Shown here: piece after piece, positions 49,282-60,422 of the stretch | Layout: each line of letters opens with the position of its first letter | How positions within the stretch are numbered: position 1 is the first letter of the stretch | Assembly: GCF_901709675.1 (NCBI RefSeq) | Contig: NC_051087.1 | Location: 12,835,384-12,899,383 of the forward strand | Source of the DNA: Syngnathus acus | Taxonomy: Eukaryota; Chordata; Actinopteri; Syngnathiformes; Syngnathidae | DNA length: 64,000 bases | Direction: 5' to 3' | Made by a program: the position numbers and the translations under genes | The notes under the pieces: generated by a model | Seen by the model: only the letters and a program-made list of their open reading frames with translations | Told to the model about the DNA's origin: nothing | Database searches by the model: none

Positions 49282-49375
49282 TACGTCATGACTACTTACC
49301 ATACCTGACTGGTGGCTCGAGTTACAAGAGTTGTCATGGGAAATGATCACTATGGCAACAAGCGCACGTAAGAGG
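49282..49375 (-). promoter_or_regulatory. Putative upstream scoc promoter with paired RFX-like half sites
   Basis: 49330-49359 is an imperfect 30-bp palindrome whose outer arms both read GTTGYCATRG, the half-site form recognised by RFX factors (X-box). It lies 50-80 bp upstream of the most distal scoc ATG. There is no TATA box. An A-run follows at 49379. Confidence 0.35.
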
Positions 49376-49879
49376 TAAAAAAAAAAAAAAAAAAGGGCTT
49401 CCTTGCACACAGGTCAAAGTTTTAGTACCAGTAACACCTCATAAATGGTTTTATAAAAACAAAATGATGCACACACTGCAGTAACACATTAACCTGAATA
49501 GTCACCGGGGCACACTTTTCTGTTATGTGTCATAAACCAGTTTCTTGATGCTGTTTAAAATATGCTATTGGGTTAACTGGTTTGTCGGTCCTGTTTTGGA
49601 GGACTGCCTCAAGCCGGTTGAGCCGAAAGCCATTCAGAAGACACGAAAGGGGGGAAATCTGTGGTGTTAGACTGCACTCTAGTGGTTAACGATGAACACA
49701 GCAAAACAGCAACAACAGGCTCGACTATAAAATTTGGGATTCATGTGAGAGCAACGACAGCGTCCATTGGAAAGGCACGATCACTATATCACTTTCTGGA
49801 ACCCTAGCAAAGTCAGAAAAGTTGCCTAATTTTAAAATGAAGTCTAAAATGTATCATAAGACGGTCAGATCGGCTCGGG

Positions 49880-50060
49880 AGTCTGTGCCTCTTGATGACG
49901 TCACGTCATATGATTGGCTGGAAGAAGTACGGTGACGTTTAAGATTGTGGTTGGTCTGTTTTGCACAAATGCATTGGAGTTCAAACACGGACGAATTCTG
50001 CGAAGAAAATTAGTATTACGAGGGGTTTCCGAGCTTCGAGCAGAGCGGAGAAGGTGCTCC
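49880..50060. promoter_or_regulatory. Promoter-like patch with a double CRE
   Basis: TGACGTCACGTCA at 49896-49908 holds a full CRE palindrome overlapping a second CRE half. GATTGG, an inverted CCAAT box, follows at 49912-49917. The patch is CpG-richer than its surroundings. No gene that it would serve was identified on either strand beyond scoc, about 600 bp away. Confidence 0.4.
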
Positions 50061-50352
50061 TCACCCTCCCCAAAAAACTAAGTTTGAATATCGCTTGTCG
50101 ATCTTGCGTTGGCTGCTAAATCTTTGCCATTCTTCAAGCCTGCTCATTTTTAGGTCATAGCTGGCTCTTAGTCGTGTTTTGTTTCACAACTTATTTGAAC
50201 TCACAATAAAAGGTGAGATAAAGGCTCGTTTCTACTTTTTCAATTTCCCATTTTCAAACGACGAAATTGCTCGTTCTCGTTCATTAGAAAGAACAACACT
50301 GACTTCTAGCGGGCAAAGGAAGACCTTTCCACACCTACGTGATTGACACCTG

Positions 50353-51295
50353 TATGGAGGTAGATTGGGGTCAAATGTTTTGTACTTGAAAAAACAAAAC
50401 TTGTTCTTGAAAAATTAAAACTTGAAACTGAAAATAATCGTGGTAAACTTGAAATTTTTTTAAAATGTATTCAAAATAAAATTACCTGTATGAAAGTTTT
50501 TTTCAAATTGAAAATAGTTTTGCTTCAATTTGGTAAATTTTTTGAATAAACTAGTTTCAAGTTTTGATGGGTTTTTTTCAGTTGCATGTTTTATATTTTC
50601 AGATTCACATCTCTTTTTTTCAGGTTCAACTCTTGTTTTTTCAGATTCAGACCTTTTTATTTCCAGGTTCAAATCTTTTTTTCGAGTTTCACACTTTTGA
50701 CCTGAATCTGGTGTGGGTGGCGCGGTACTAGCTGCATGTGAGAGCTGAACAAGACTGCTTGGAACCACTCCCAGAGACAGCGGCTTCAGGGAGCGCAGGA
50801 ACGAAAGCAAATGAAACTCAGCACTTACCTACGCCATATTCATGATTTTGGCAGCTTTAGAATTGATGCCTGTGATAAACGTATACTTTAAACCCCGTTT
50901 TAGACGGCACTGAGCACCAAATGCGGTATAAGAGTGATCAAATATGCCCTATTTTGCAGTTCAACAGCCATCACTTTGACATGAACACCAAGATTGAGAA
51001 TTGAACCGACCGCCCACAAGTTTGGAGTCCATCGCTCTACGGCCGAGCCACGCTGGGGAAGAGGTCAAGCTCATGAGCAATCACTGTTGACCAGAAACGG
51101 TTGATGGTGAGGAATTGAATACGGAAGGGGGGTACTTATTTTCACAGGTTGTCTTCACTTGGGGAGGGGGCAACCTATTCAAATTTGCTACACTTGGTGA
51201 AACCCTTGGAGAAAAAAAAAAAGAAAAACTTGGTGAACCCTCGACTTCAACCGACTTTTTCTGTGTCTTCCTTTTGACCCCAATCTACCTCCATA
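50353..51295. mobile_element. 943-bp inverted-repeat DNA element (TA ends)
   Basis: The left end TATGGAGGTAGATTGGGG (to 50375) and the right end 51273-51295 are exact 23-bp reverse complements, each bounded by TA. Inside, motifs like ACTTGAAA and TTTTTCAGGTTCA recur, giving an imperfect tandem of about 24-30 bp between 50380 and 50700. A - strand open frame at 50460-50810, with KKRxESE-type repeats, is a by-product of that array. No transposase seen. Confidence 0.75.
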
Positions 51296-53812
51296 GACCT
51301 GTTGCTGTACCTGAATGTCCACCCTTATCCGCCAACTCCTCAGTCACTATTGTCCCACTAAAAAGTAATTAATCCCAAATTCTGTTTGGCGATTTGGACA
51401 GCCAGCTCACGACTTATCTCCTCGTCGCATATCAGGCGTCCATCGTACGTGTCATGACAAACTGGCACATTCAAATCTCCGATTATTCATTGTAAATAAA
51501 AGTATTTTTATTTTGAAGTGTATTTATTTCCTTTGTTCCACACCTTATCAATTAAATAAATGGAATTATGTTGAGGGTGTACAGTAACTGCACCGCATGG
51601 TTTTGTATTTGTATTTGCACCGTGTTGTTTTCCTGCTCGCAGCGTATATATTCAACCATATTCAACTTTTGAGAGAACATTGATTGCCATTACTTTTCCA
51701 GGTGTAGGTCTATTATGGGTCATTTTAAGTGCCCTACATTTATTCTCATTTGTTTTTATTTTGCTATTTGATAATATCTTCAAGTACCTGTATCAGCTTA
51801 ATATTCAATGTGAAAATTGACAATTGTTTTATTTGGAGGAATAAATGGTCATTTACGTTTGTGTTTATATCATTCACTCGTGCTGCTTTCTTCTGTGCCT
51901 GCACACACGTGCACACACACAGACAGACACACACTTGTCTATGAGCTTTTTGTAGAATTTCATTGCTCTTACATTTATACACGCTATATTAAATATGTAC
52001 TAAACAATAATGGGTGCCATCAACTTCATTAACATGTCCTATATGCACGAGAGATTTTGAGGGTGCTCATCTCACAGTCTGGAGTGACAAGAGTTCAAAA
52101 AGTAGAAGAAAAAAACATGCGACGAAATTGTCGCTGACCATTTTTTTATGTCAGACCATGCCTGACATTATAAAAAAAATTGAACGTATGCGGCTAGGGC
52201 CAATCAACAATTTTGCTAGCTCACTTGTTTTGGAAACTAATTTTCTTTTTTGAGGAGGGGGGCATTTTCAGAGGGTGTAACAGTTAGCTTACACGGACAG
52301 GAAAGAACAAAGAAAGGCCTGCTGCATCAGCATCTTTGGTGTTTTATTAAAGTTTTTATATCAATGAATATTTATTGTGAGCTGCTCTACAGTATACTAT
52401 ATATATATATATATACTATGGTGTATAGTATAGAGGTTTGAGGGTGGTGTATATGGAAGATAAAGGAAACTGTGATTCTTGTTTTAGTAATAATGCCATC
52501 CTCTAACATGAGAAATGCATTTTTTTTTCCGCCTTATTTTGCAACGTGTTGTGTTGATGTAGACATTTGGTCACTCAAATACCCATTTAAAGCTCAGATT
52601 CGAAAGTCATTGCCTTCAACTGGATGGTTGATTCCACACTGCCGCTAAGTATAATATGGACAAGAACAAGTACGATACAGACTGAAGAATGAGGTCCAGC
52701 CAATTTGCAAAACCTAATCTTGTAGAAAATCTGTGGAGGCAGCAAAAACTTCAGAATGACAAGCAACAATCTTAAAGCCAAGTGTTTTTTGTTTAGGATT
52801 TGGAAAGGATTCGCAAAGAGGAATGGACTACCCTCCTGAGATGTGTGTAGTCCTGGACCTCTGCACTGCGATTAAGAGCTGTATTACCAACTATTAAGTT
52901 ATGTTCTGCTTGAGCTATAGTTCCCTCAGTCAAACAGTGTTTTTTCTACTTTATTTTTTCTTTAATTATTTCTCACCGTGTGCCTTGCCAACATGCGTGG
53001 CTATATTTGGCCAAAGAAATGTGTCCTGTTCCAGTAAAAATACGTTCCAGGCTTTGCGGGCAACCAGGAAAGGCTACACTGTTCGTTTATGATCTTCACC
53101 ACACATGCCCCCAACTCCCTCCTCCCCTCTCCACAATCTACCTCTCTCTGTTATTTCTTTCTCTCATATCTCATCTCATTTACTCACTGTTCTGGGGGGC
53201 ACGCACACTTTATTTAAAATACAAAGCAACAAAATAACTGTTGTTTCACTTGAGTGTTACTACCATTACTTCTGAGTGCCAGTAATCGAAAGACCTATTG
53301 CAGAGACAGCTTGACCTGCGTCGGCATCCAGACCAAAACGTGCTGACATCACTCCAGCTATTATTACAAGGCATAGAAAGGAATGCAGAGAGTAGACATT
53401 TTAGACGTTTCTGTGTGTTTTTTTCCCACCATGCCAATCTACGGTACTATTGCTCATCAAACTACACGATGAAAATATACGTAAATATATTTTAAAAATA
53501 TAGTCACTGCCTTTGACAGACACAAAGTTGTACAAATTATTAAAGTTATTTATTGAGATATTCTAATTCTATTTAAGAGCGAGCAAAGGTTAGCACATTT
53601 GTGTGGAGTTTTTACGTTTGCGTTGTATATGTTGTGGCTTTTTGATGAGTACCGAAGCTTCCTTCCTCCCACTTACATCGATGTTGACTGGTGATGAAAT
53701 TTTTTTTTTAACAAATTTTGCTGGAGAGATTGCAACAATTTATCTCGTCTGACCATACACAGAATTTCCCCCTGAACAGAAAGCAGTCTGACAACAGACA
53801 GGAGCCCAGTTG
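51296..53812. other. Interval without recognised genes
   Basis: AT-rich, with CA-type short repeats near 51900 and an AT array near 52398-52415. Open frames are short and compositionally unremarkable. Confidence 0.5.
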
Positions 53813-54324
53813 TTAATTTTTACATAACATACACGTTAGAACTAGAAAATCGAAGGCTCGCTTGCTGTCGCGTGATGTTATTTCCAGATACATAACCATA
53901 ACAACCAGGTAACATTTGCACAACTTGATCAAAGAGGGAAACTTGTTCTGCATGGGGGGATTGTCAGTGTTTGTAAAAATATCACAGACATAATTCACTA
54001 TTCTCCTTCCATTTTGATACTGCAGGCCGAAATGTTCAAATTCTTCCTCCAAATTCGGAACATCATTGTCAACTACTGTTGGATTTCTGACTTTGTATTT
54101 ATCATAAGCAAGGCCCACATTGCTTTGTGTGCGACAGACCTAAGGCTCGAGATGCACAAATCAATCTGAAGTATAGAACATAGCTTGGCAAGGTTCTCCT
54201 GCTTCCCCCACACTCCAAAATCATGTAGTGTATGACAGTAATTCTCAAAATCTAATGGTAATTGAAAGAATCTCTGCCCAAGGGTTAATACAATGACTTT
54301 CAAAAATATTATTTTCATTGACAC
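53813..54324 (-). pseudogene. Probable decayed hAT-type transposase, C-terminal part
   Basis: Two overlapping - strand frames (54073-54324 and 53813-54118) appear to be one protein split by a frameshift near 54115. The second contains YDKYKVRNPT, a mostly acidic linker (NLEEEFEHFGL) and FPSLIKLCKCYLVV followed by SKRAFDFL, which resembles the start of the hAT dimerisation region (FP-L-KL...ERxFS). The catalytic part is not recognisable. This rests on motif memory; it could be another domesticated or viral-like open frame. Confidence 0.35.
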
Positions 54325-54956
54325 TTAGACCTGTAGTAGGTTCTAGGCTTTGCAGGCCATTAGGTGGTATATTTCAATTGAAAACTTTCTGTTGCACAAT
54401 AAGTGAAATACATAGTTTTTTCTTTCTTTTTTTTACAGTATCATTATTTGACTTTATCACATTACTTTTGATTGCCACCATCTACAGTAATGCATTTAAA
54501 GGTACATTTTGTCAAATCTAGTGTCATCTAGTGGTGAACTAATATAATGCATTAACCTTGTATTTAAAGCAGTATAAGTCAACGCTACAATTGTTAGACG
54601 TGACTTCGTGACTTTCCATTGCAATCAACTCCTTGAGTGCAAGTTGGAATGTACAGTAGTATATACCGAGTCAGGAACCTCGAATTGGCTTCAATCCCAA
54701 ACAAAAATTGATAGACAGGGTTTTATATATTATTAGGATAAGACAGAATTATAATTTACTATGGGGTTATATTTATTACCCCACCCCCAAAATATAATTC
54801 TTTTTAGATAACCCCTGCCCTCATGGCTGCTTCCCTGCAATTTTGCCTTCACTCCTCCACAATGATGCCCCAATGACACTGGGGGGGATCCTTTTGTTTC
54901 CATTGGATTTACTTAATTTGTGCGTACTTTGTTTGTGCATGATTAAATATATATAG

Positions 54957-55209
<253 letters not shown>

Positions 55210-56776
55210 ATATTATAATATCATATTCAATATTTTTTGGAAAATAGTAGAAAATTACATATGTTGACCACATTTTAATCATGCGCAACCAAAGTTTATC
55301 AGTATGTCCAAAAAACAGTACCTTCAACAAGCAACAAATAGACTATTTGAGTTTTGTACAGCTGAAATTTCTGTGCTTGATTATTATTATTATTATTGTT
55401 GTTATTTTGTCATTGGTGTAAAGCAGTCCTCAACTGTTCCAGATTGATGCCTGACTTTAATCAGTTTAATGTTGTTTAAAATTGCTTTATTATGATTTCA
55501 TGTCTTTATTTGTTCTTTCTCTTTTACTGATGCTTTAAATATTTTATGTAATGAACTTTGAATCGTCTTGTCAATGAAACAAATAAACTTGCATTGCACT
55601 GTGATCATGCTAATTGGTGTGATTCCCAAATAGAGTTCTATTGGTGTGCTGTGAGATCACCTGGTGCAACATGGGAATTCATCCAATTTCACTTACTCTG
55701 AAAATGATTGCAGTCTTGTTCATCTATGCCAGCAACGTATAGTGGCAGGCAGAACAATGCTATTCCTCTCGATGGCAGAAAGTACAATAAGCCTGTGTCC
55801 ATTTCCAACAGTTTTGTGTTCAACTTCCAAAAAGAAATTGCGAGTAAATTAAGACAAGTTCCTCGCTATTTCAATGTGTATTTATTTACTGCTTGCTTGT
55901 TGATGTGCTCTGCGATTTTACGTACAATACGTGCCTTGGTTCATAAAGCATTGATAAAGCCACTAACACAATCAAGGACCCACAGTCACAACATCCAAAG
56001 CACTTTACCAAGATGCAAATTCACTTTTTTTGAAAATATATAAATGAGTTTGACCAAATATGTCTGCCGGAGGGCTGCAGATCCTCAATGGATGGATGGA
56101 TGAATGGGCCATTTTTTTTTCCCATTCAACTCTGTGGCAGTTGCAATGAATGAGTGAGTAAATGTGTGCGCGTGTGTCAAATGCTCAGCCTTTTCGCAAA
56201 AATTTACATATTTGTAAAGGAAAAGGTATGTTGTTTCTAATTTAAAAAGCATATGCCTAATTAGCAAATTTACCCAGGATCTTTTGTGATCATGATACAC
56301 AATTGTGTGTATGATCGTTTTTGTTGTTATCCATAATATTCTGTGGAAAGAACAAACACAAGACAGAAAGGTCCAAAGAGAGCTTTAAAATTCTTTACAA
56401 ATTTAACAGATTAAATCAGATTTATAAGCACATTGAATTTCCATGATTACGGGAAAGCTTTTAAGTGATGTTTTATCGTCATCTTCTTAATAGTCATTAC
56501 CACAACAAGTTCTAATTGATTTTATTTACAGAATGTGATAGATTGTTTTTGAAATGTTTTTTTAATGTTGACTTTTTTACACAAGTCAACATGACCAGGT
56601 GACAACAGAAAATATGTCTACATGCATGCAGTTCCATTTAAATTTTATTGCAGCAGGAATTAAATTGTAAATAATTTCCCACATTATCTATTGTCAAATG
56701 TTTGTGCTTTAAAAATAAAACATGTACATTGTATTTTCTAGCACAAATGAATCATAGCACAAAAAGTTACTGGTCA
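55210..56776. other. Interval without recognised genes
   Basis: AT-rich, with a TTA array near 55381-55400 and a GGATGGATGGATG scrap near 56091 that may be a SINE tail relic. No exon supported. Confidence 0.5.
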
Positions 56777-57066
56777 TCCATATGACCATCCATTTTATAT
56801 ACCAATTTTCCTGTTCGGGAGTTGCAATGATTTGGTGCCTGTCCCAGATGACTTCAGGTAAAAGGCGAATTACACCCTGGACTGATGGCCATTTATTTGC
56901 AGGGCACAGAGACAAACAACCTCTCACATTCACAAGCATGTTTTTGTAATGTGTAATGGAAAAACAAAAAAAGGAAAAAAGCACGAGGCAGAACATGCCA
57001 ACTCCATACAGGAACGCAGGAGCTGAGATTAAAACCTTGAACCTCAGAAGTGTGAGATAACCACTT
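56777..57066 (-). mobile_element. Diverged SINE, copy E
   Basis: Matches the SINE body at CCATCCATTTTATATACC, TTGCAGGGCACAGAG, CAAGCATGTTTTTG and AACATGCCAACTCC, with many substitutions and an A-rich insert near 56958. An old copy. Confidence 0.75.
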
Positions 57067-58793
57067 GTTATTAGTTGACTAGCATCATGAATGGATTGTA
57101 TTTCTCCACACAGCAAGGTGTCGGACGAAGCCCCAAACTCATCCAGTCTAAACCAAAAATACCAGGGCCGTTTTTTTCCCCTTGTCCATCCCTGCTTACA
57201 TTGGTGTCACAACCGGGTAATCTCCTTAAGCTTTTGACAATAACATAAATCAATGAGTTTAAGTGTGCAAACAGCAAAAGCCCTGAACTCAACCAGGATC
57301 CATTCAAGGAGATTATTATCCACATTGTGATGAGCAGCCAGGACCCATTCTGGTTTTCCACTTTGATGAAATTCATCGTCATCATTATTGGTATTTTTTT
57401 TCTGTGTGCACTTCACTTATATATGCCAAGGTGAAATATTCTTATATTTCAGGTAACGTCACCCAGCACTTGTTGGACTTGTGAGACTTGTTTGAACTGA
57501 GAGGTGTCATTTTTCCACAAGATTTCAGTCACATTCCAAATTGTATGGGTTCCTTTGTACCTGGCCAGTACCTCAAAAGCAAATTAGCAGCTTGATGGAA
57601 ATTGATAGTCGCTGTTTCAGTAGTGTATTTTGGCAAATGTTTTTGACAGGATGTCTCAGTGACATTCTAAATGACTACTCAGCTATATTTTCTTCCCTGG
57701 GTGATACAAGGATGGGGGCAGAGTATATTTGGAAGTTCTTATTTGACAGAATTTTTCCTCATAAACTATATTTAGCATTCCTTCTAATACCCTTGCGGAT
57801 TCATCTAAGTGTGGGCAAAATGAACCTTTACTTTCACAAAAATAATAATCTGTGTTGCCTTCAGCAAACACATCTTCCCCTTTTATTCCTTCATTTTTCA
57901 TTCGTCCTCCTGAAAATATCATCCCCGCTCCTCTTTTCAATTTCTACTTGGAGGCAGATCACATCAAATATTTAGTCGGACCTCCTTGGAACAGCAAAAT
58001 ATGCGTTATCTACCGCCTTTCCCTCTCTCCAAGTCCGGAGGATAGGAGAGCCCTTTTCTCCCAATGGGTATCTAAGCGTGTGTCCGGGGTCATCACAGGG
58101 TGAACAGTGCAGCCTGAATGTCAAAACCATGTGCAAATCAACAAGGTGAACACAGAGGGATACAGATAGATCATTTGGAAAACAAGAAGAGAAGGAAAGA
58201 GTTAGCGGAGAAAATATGTGGTCGCTGTCAATGTGGGACAAAATCTCCAAATAAGTCCGACACCATTTTGGTCTCGGGAGGGCTCCGTGCTGACGTGATT
58301 GCTAGCCTTGTTCATATTTACAGACTTAATACCTCCATCCAGCCATCAATGTGTGTGTGTTTGTGTGTGTGTGTGCTTCTTGTATAAACTCATTCTTTAC
58401 CTCCACACCTTGAATCGTGAGTAGACAAACCGGCATGACTGCGAAAAGAGCAAAGAACTGCATCTCTGTGTGGTTCGAGAGCATTTCCTCTTGAGAGGCA
58501 AATCTTGTGAAAACAAATTTGAACATTTCTTGATAATCACCTTGGCTTCTCAAAACAACTGCCTTGGTTGACTGGCTCACTGTAGATATTGTGTGTTTTG
58601 ATCACAAAACGCAGACCTCAAGTGCAATCTAACTTTGTTTCCGGTCAAAGAAGAAGCCTTCCACAGGCTTGAAAACATTTGCTGTTTGTGACAATACCTA
58701 ATATCGTCATCAAAAAGGGGGTGATGGGTAAATATATTGTCTGTTGGAAACAAGTCATATCAAACTGTGTTGGTGGGGAAGGAAGGGCAATAG

Positions 58794-58796
<3 letters not shown>
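57067..58796. other. Interval without recognised genes
   Basis: Several open frames of 70-144 codons occur on both strands, but none shows family motifs, a start context or splice-linked neighbours that I can defend. Confidence 0.5.
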
Positions 58797-58865
<69 letters not shown>

Positions 58866-58872
58866 GTGTGTC
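58797..58872. repeat. TG dinucleotide microsatellite
   Basis: About 76 bp of TG repeat with one C interruption near the end. A shorter TG tract lies at about 58350-58376. Confidence 0.95.
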
Positions 58873-60058
58873 TAAAATAACATTCCAGTCATTCCTTAAG
58901 CGCTAAGCTGGCCATACTGCGCAGCCGCACAAGTATTAAACAACAACAAACACTTACACAACCACACACTGACATGGATGGACACACAGTTGATTCTCTT
59001 TGTCAAATGTGGCTTTATGACACAAGCTCGTGTGCTCCAAAACAGCGTTTTTTGGTTTTATTTTAATAAACAATGGCCTCTGTTGAAATATTGAACAGCT
59101 CCTATAAAATTGTAATTTTAGTAAACAAATCGACAGCATAACTTAATTATTCAGAATCCAGTATATTATCTATGACAGTTTAAAAAGCAAACACACATTG
59201 GTGTAAAAGTATATAATTAATATGCAAAAAATATCAAATATAATATACGTTGTATATTTTATAAACAACTCATCCATTGAAATTAGAAGTTTTTGTCAAA
59301 ATTCTTGACCATTTTCTCAACATTTCAAGACAGAAGTGATATGAAACCAAATGGCCACAATAACTTACCAGATATGAAATGAACACTGCAAACGTAATTA
59401 TGTGTTCAGTCCAATCTGGGTGCTTGCGGCCTCAAGATCCTCTGATGTTTTTGAGATGGCCTATTTCCTCTTGGAAATTAGTATTTTTTTTTTCACCATT
59501 TTACACTCCAATTTGTACACCCATACACACAACAGCTATGTTTGGTATTGGTTGAAACTATTTAAAAACTATAACCTTTCCATGCACACAATTTATGTCT
59601 GCTGTGTTGATTATGCTTGGTGACTGTCATTTATAATGAATAAAAATGATAATTCATCATAATTTTCATCAATAATGACAGTACAAGTCAAGTGTTGTTG
59701 AACAAAGTATTTTCTTTCAACAATAAAACCCAAAAAGCACTGTTGCGAATTATTTATATAGCTTACTTAGGAAAATCAGAGAAAAACATGAACTTCATTA
59801 TAATTGTTTTTAATTGTGTTAAATAATAATATTAATCAGTGCCTAAAAAGGATCATGATGTATAATCATTACATTTGCAAGCAAAACAAGTACAACAAAC
59901 AAGTATGTGGTTTGTGCAAACAAGCATCAAATTATAGAAGCTAGAGAAAAACATCACGAATCACAACATAGTCCTTATATTCACTTTTTGTATAAGAAGA
60001 AAAAAATCAAATTTCACTTTGAATTTACTGCTTTTAAGTTATCTTTATTTAATATTAC
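58873..60058. other. Interval without recognised genes
   Basis: AT-rich, no exon, no clear mobile element end. Confidence 0.5.
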
Positions 60059-60070
60059 CCTTACAGAGTT

Positions 60071-60410
60071 ATGATCCATCCATCCATTTTCTATACCACG
60101 GGGGTTGCGTGCATGCTAGAGTCTATCCCAGCAATCATCGGGCAGTAGGCGGGGGACACCCTGAACCGGTTGGCAGCCAATCGCAGGGCACACAACCATT
60201 CACACTCACACCTCAGGGCAATTTGGAGTGCTTAATCGGCCTACCAAGCATATTTTGGGGATGTGGCAGGCAACCGGAGCTCCAGAGGGAAACCCGTGCA
60301 GGCACGGGAGAACATGCAAACTCCACACAAGGAGGGCCGGAGGTGGGATCAAACCCATATCCTCTGAACTGTGAGGTGGACATGCTAACCAATGCCCCAC
60401 CGTGCCGCCA
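60071..60410 (-). mobile_element. tRNA-headed SINE, copy F
   Basis: 340 bp, same family as copy A in reverse, with the GATCCATCCATCC tail at the left and the head near GGTGGACATGC...GTGCCGCCA at the right. Exact 12-bp target duplication CCTTACAGAGTT at 60059-60070 and 60411-60422. The head is more diverged than in copies A and B. Confidence 0.88.
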
Positions 60411-60422
60411 CCTTACAGAGTT

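Noticed and set aside
50460-50810. 116-codon coiled-coil-like frame on the - strand
   Set aside because: Falls entirely inside the inverted-repeat element and is generated by its TTCA-rich tandem array.
57541-57975. 144-codon frame on the + strand
   Set aside because: No motif, no conserved start or splice partner; consistent with chance in AT-rich DNA.
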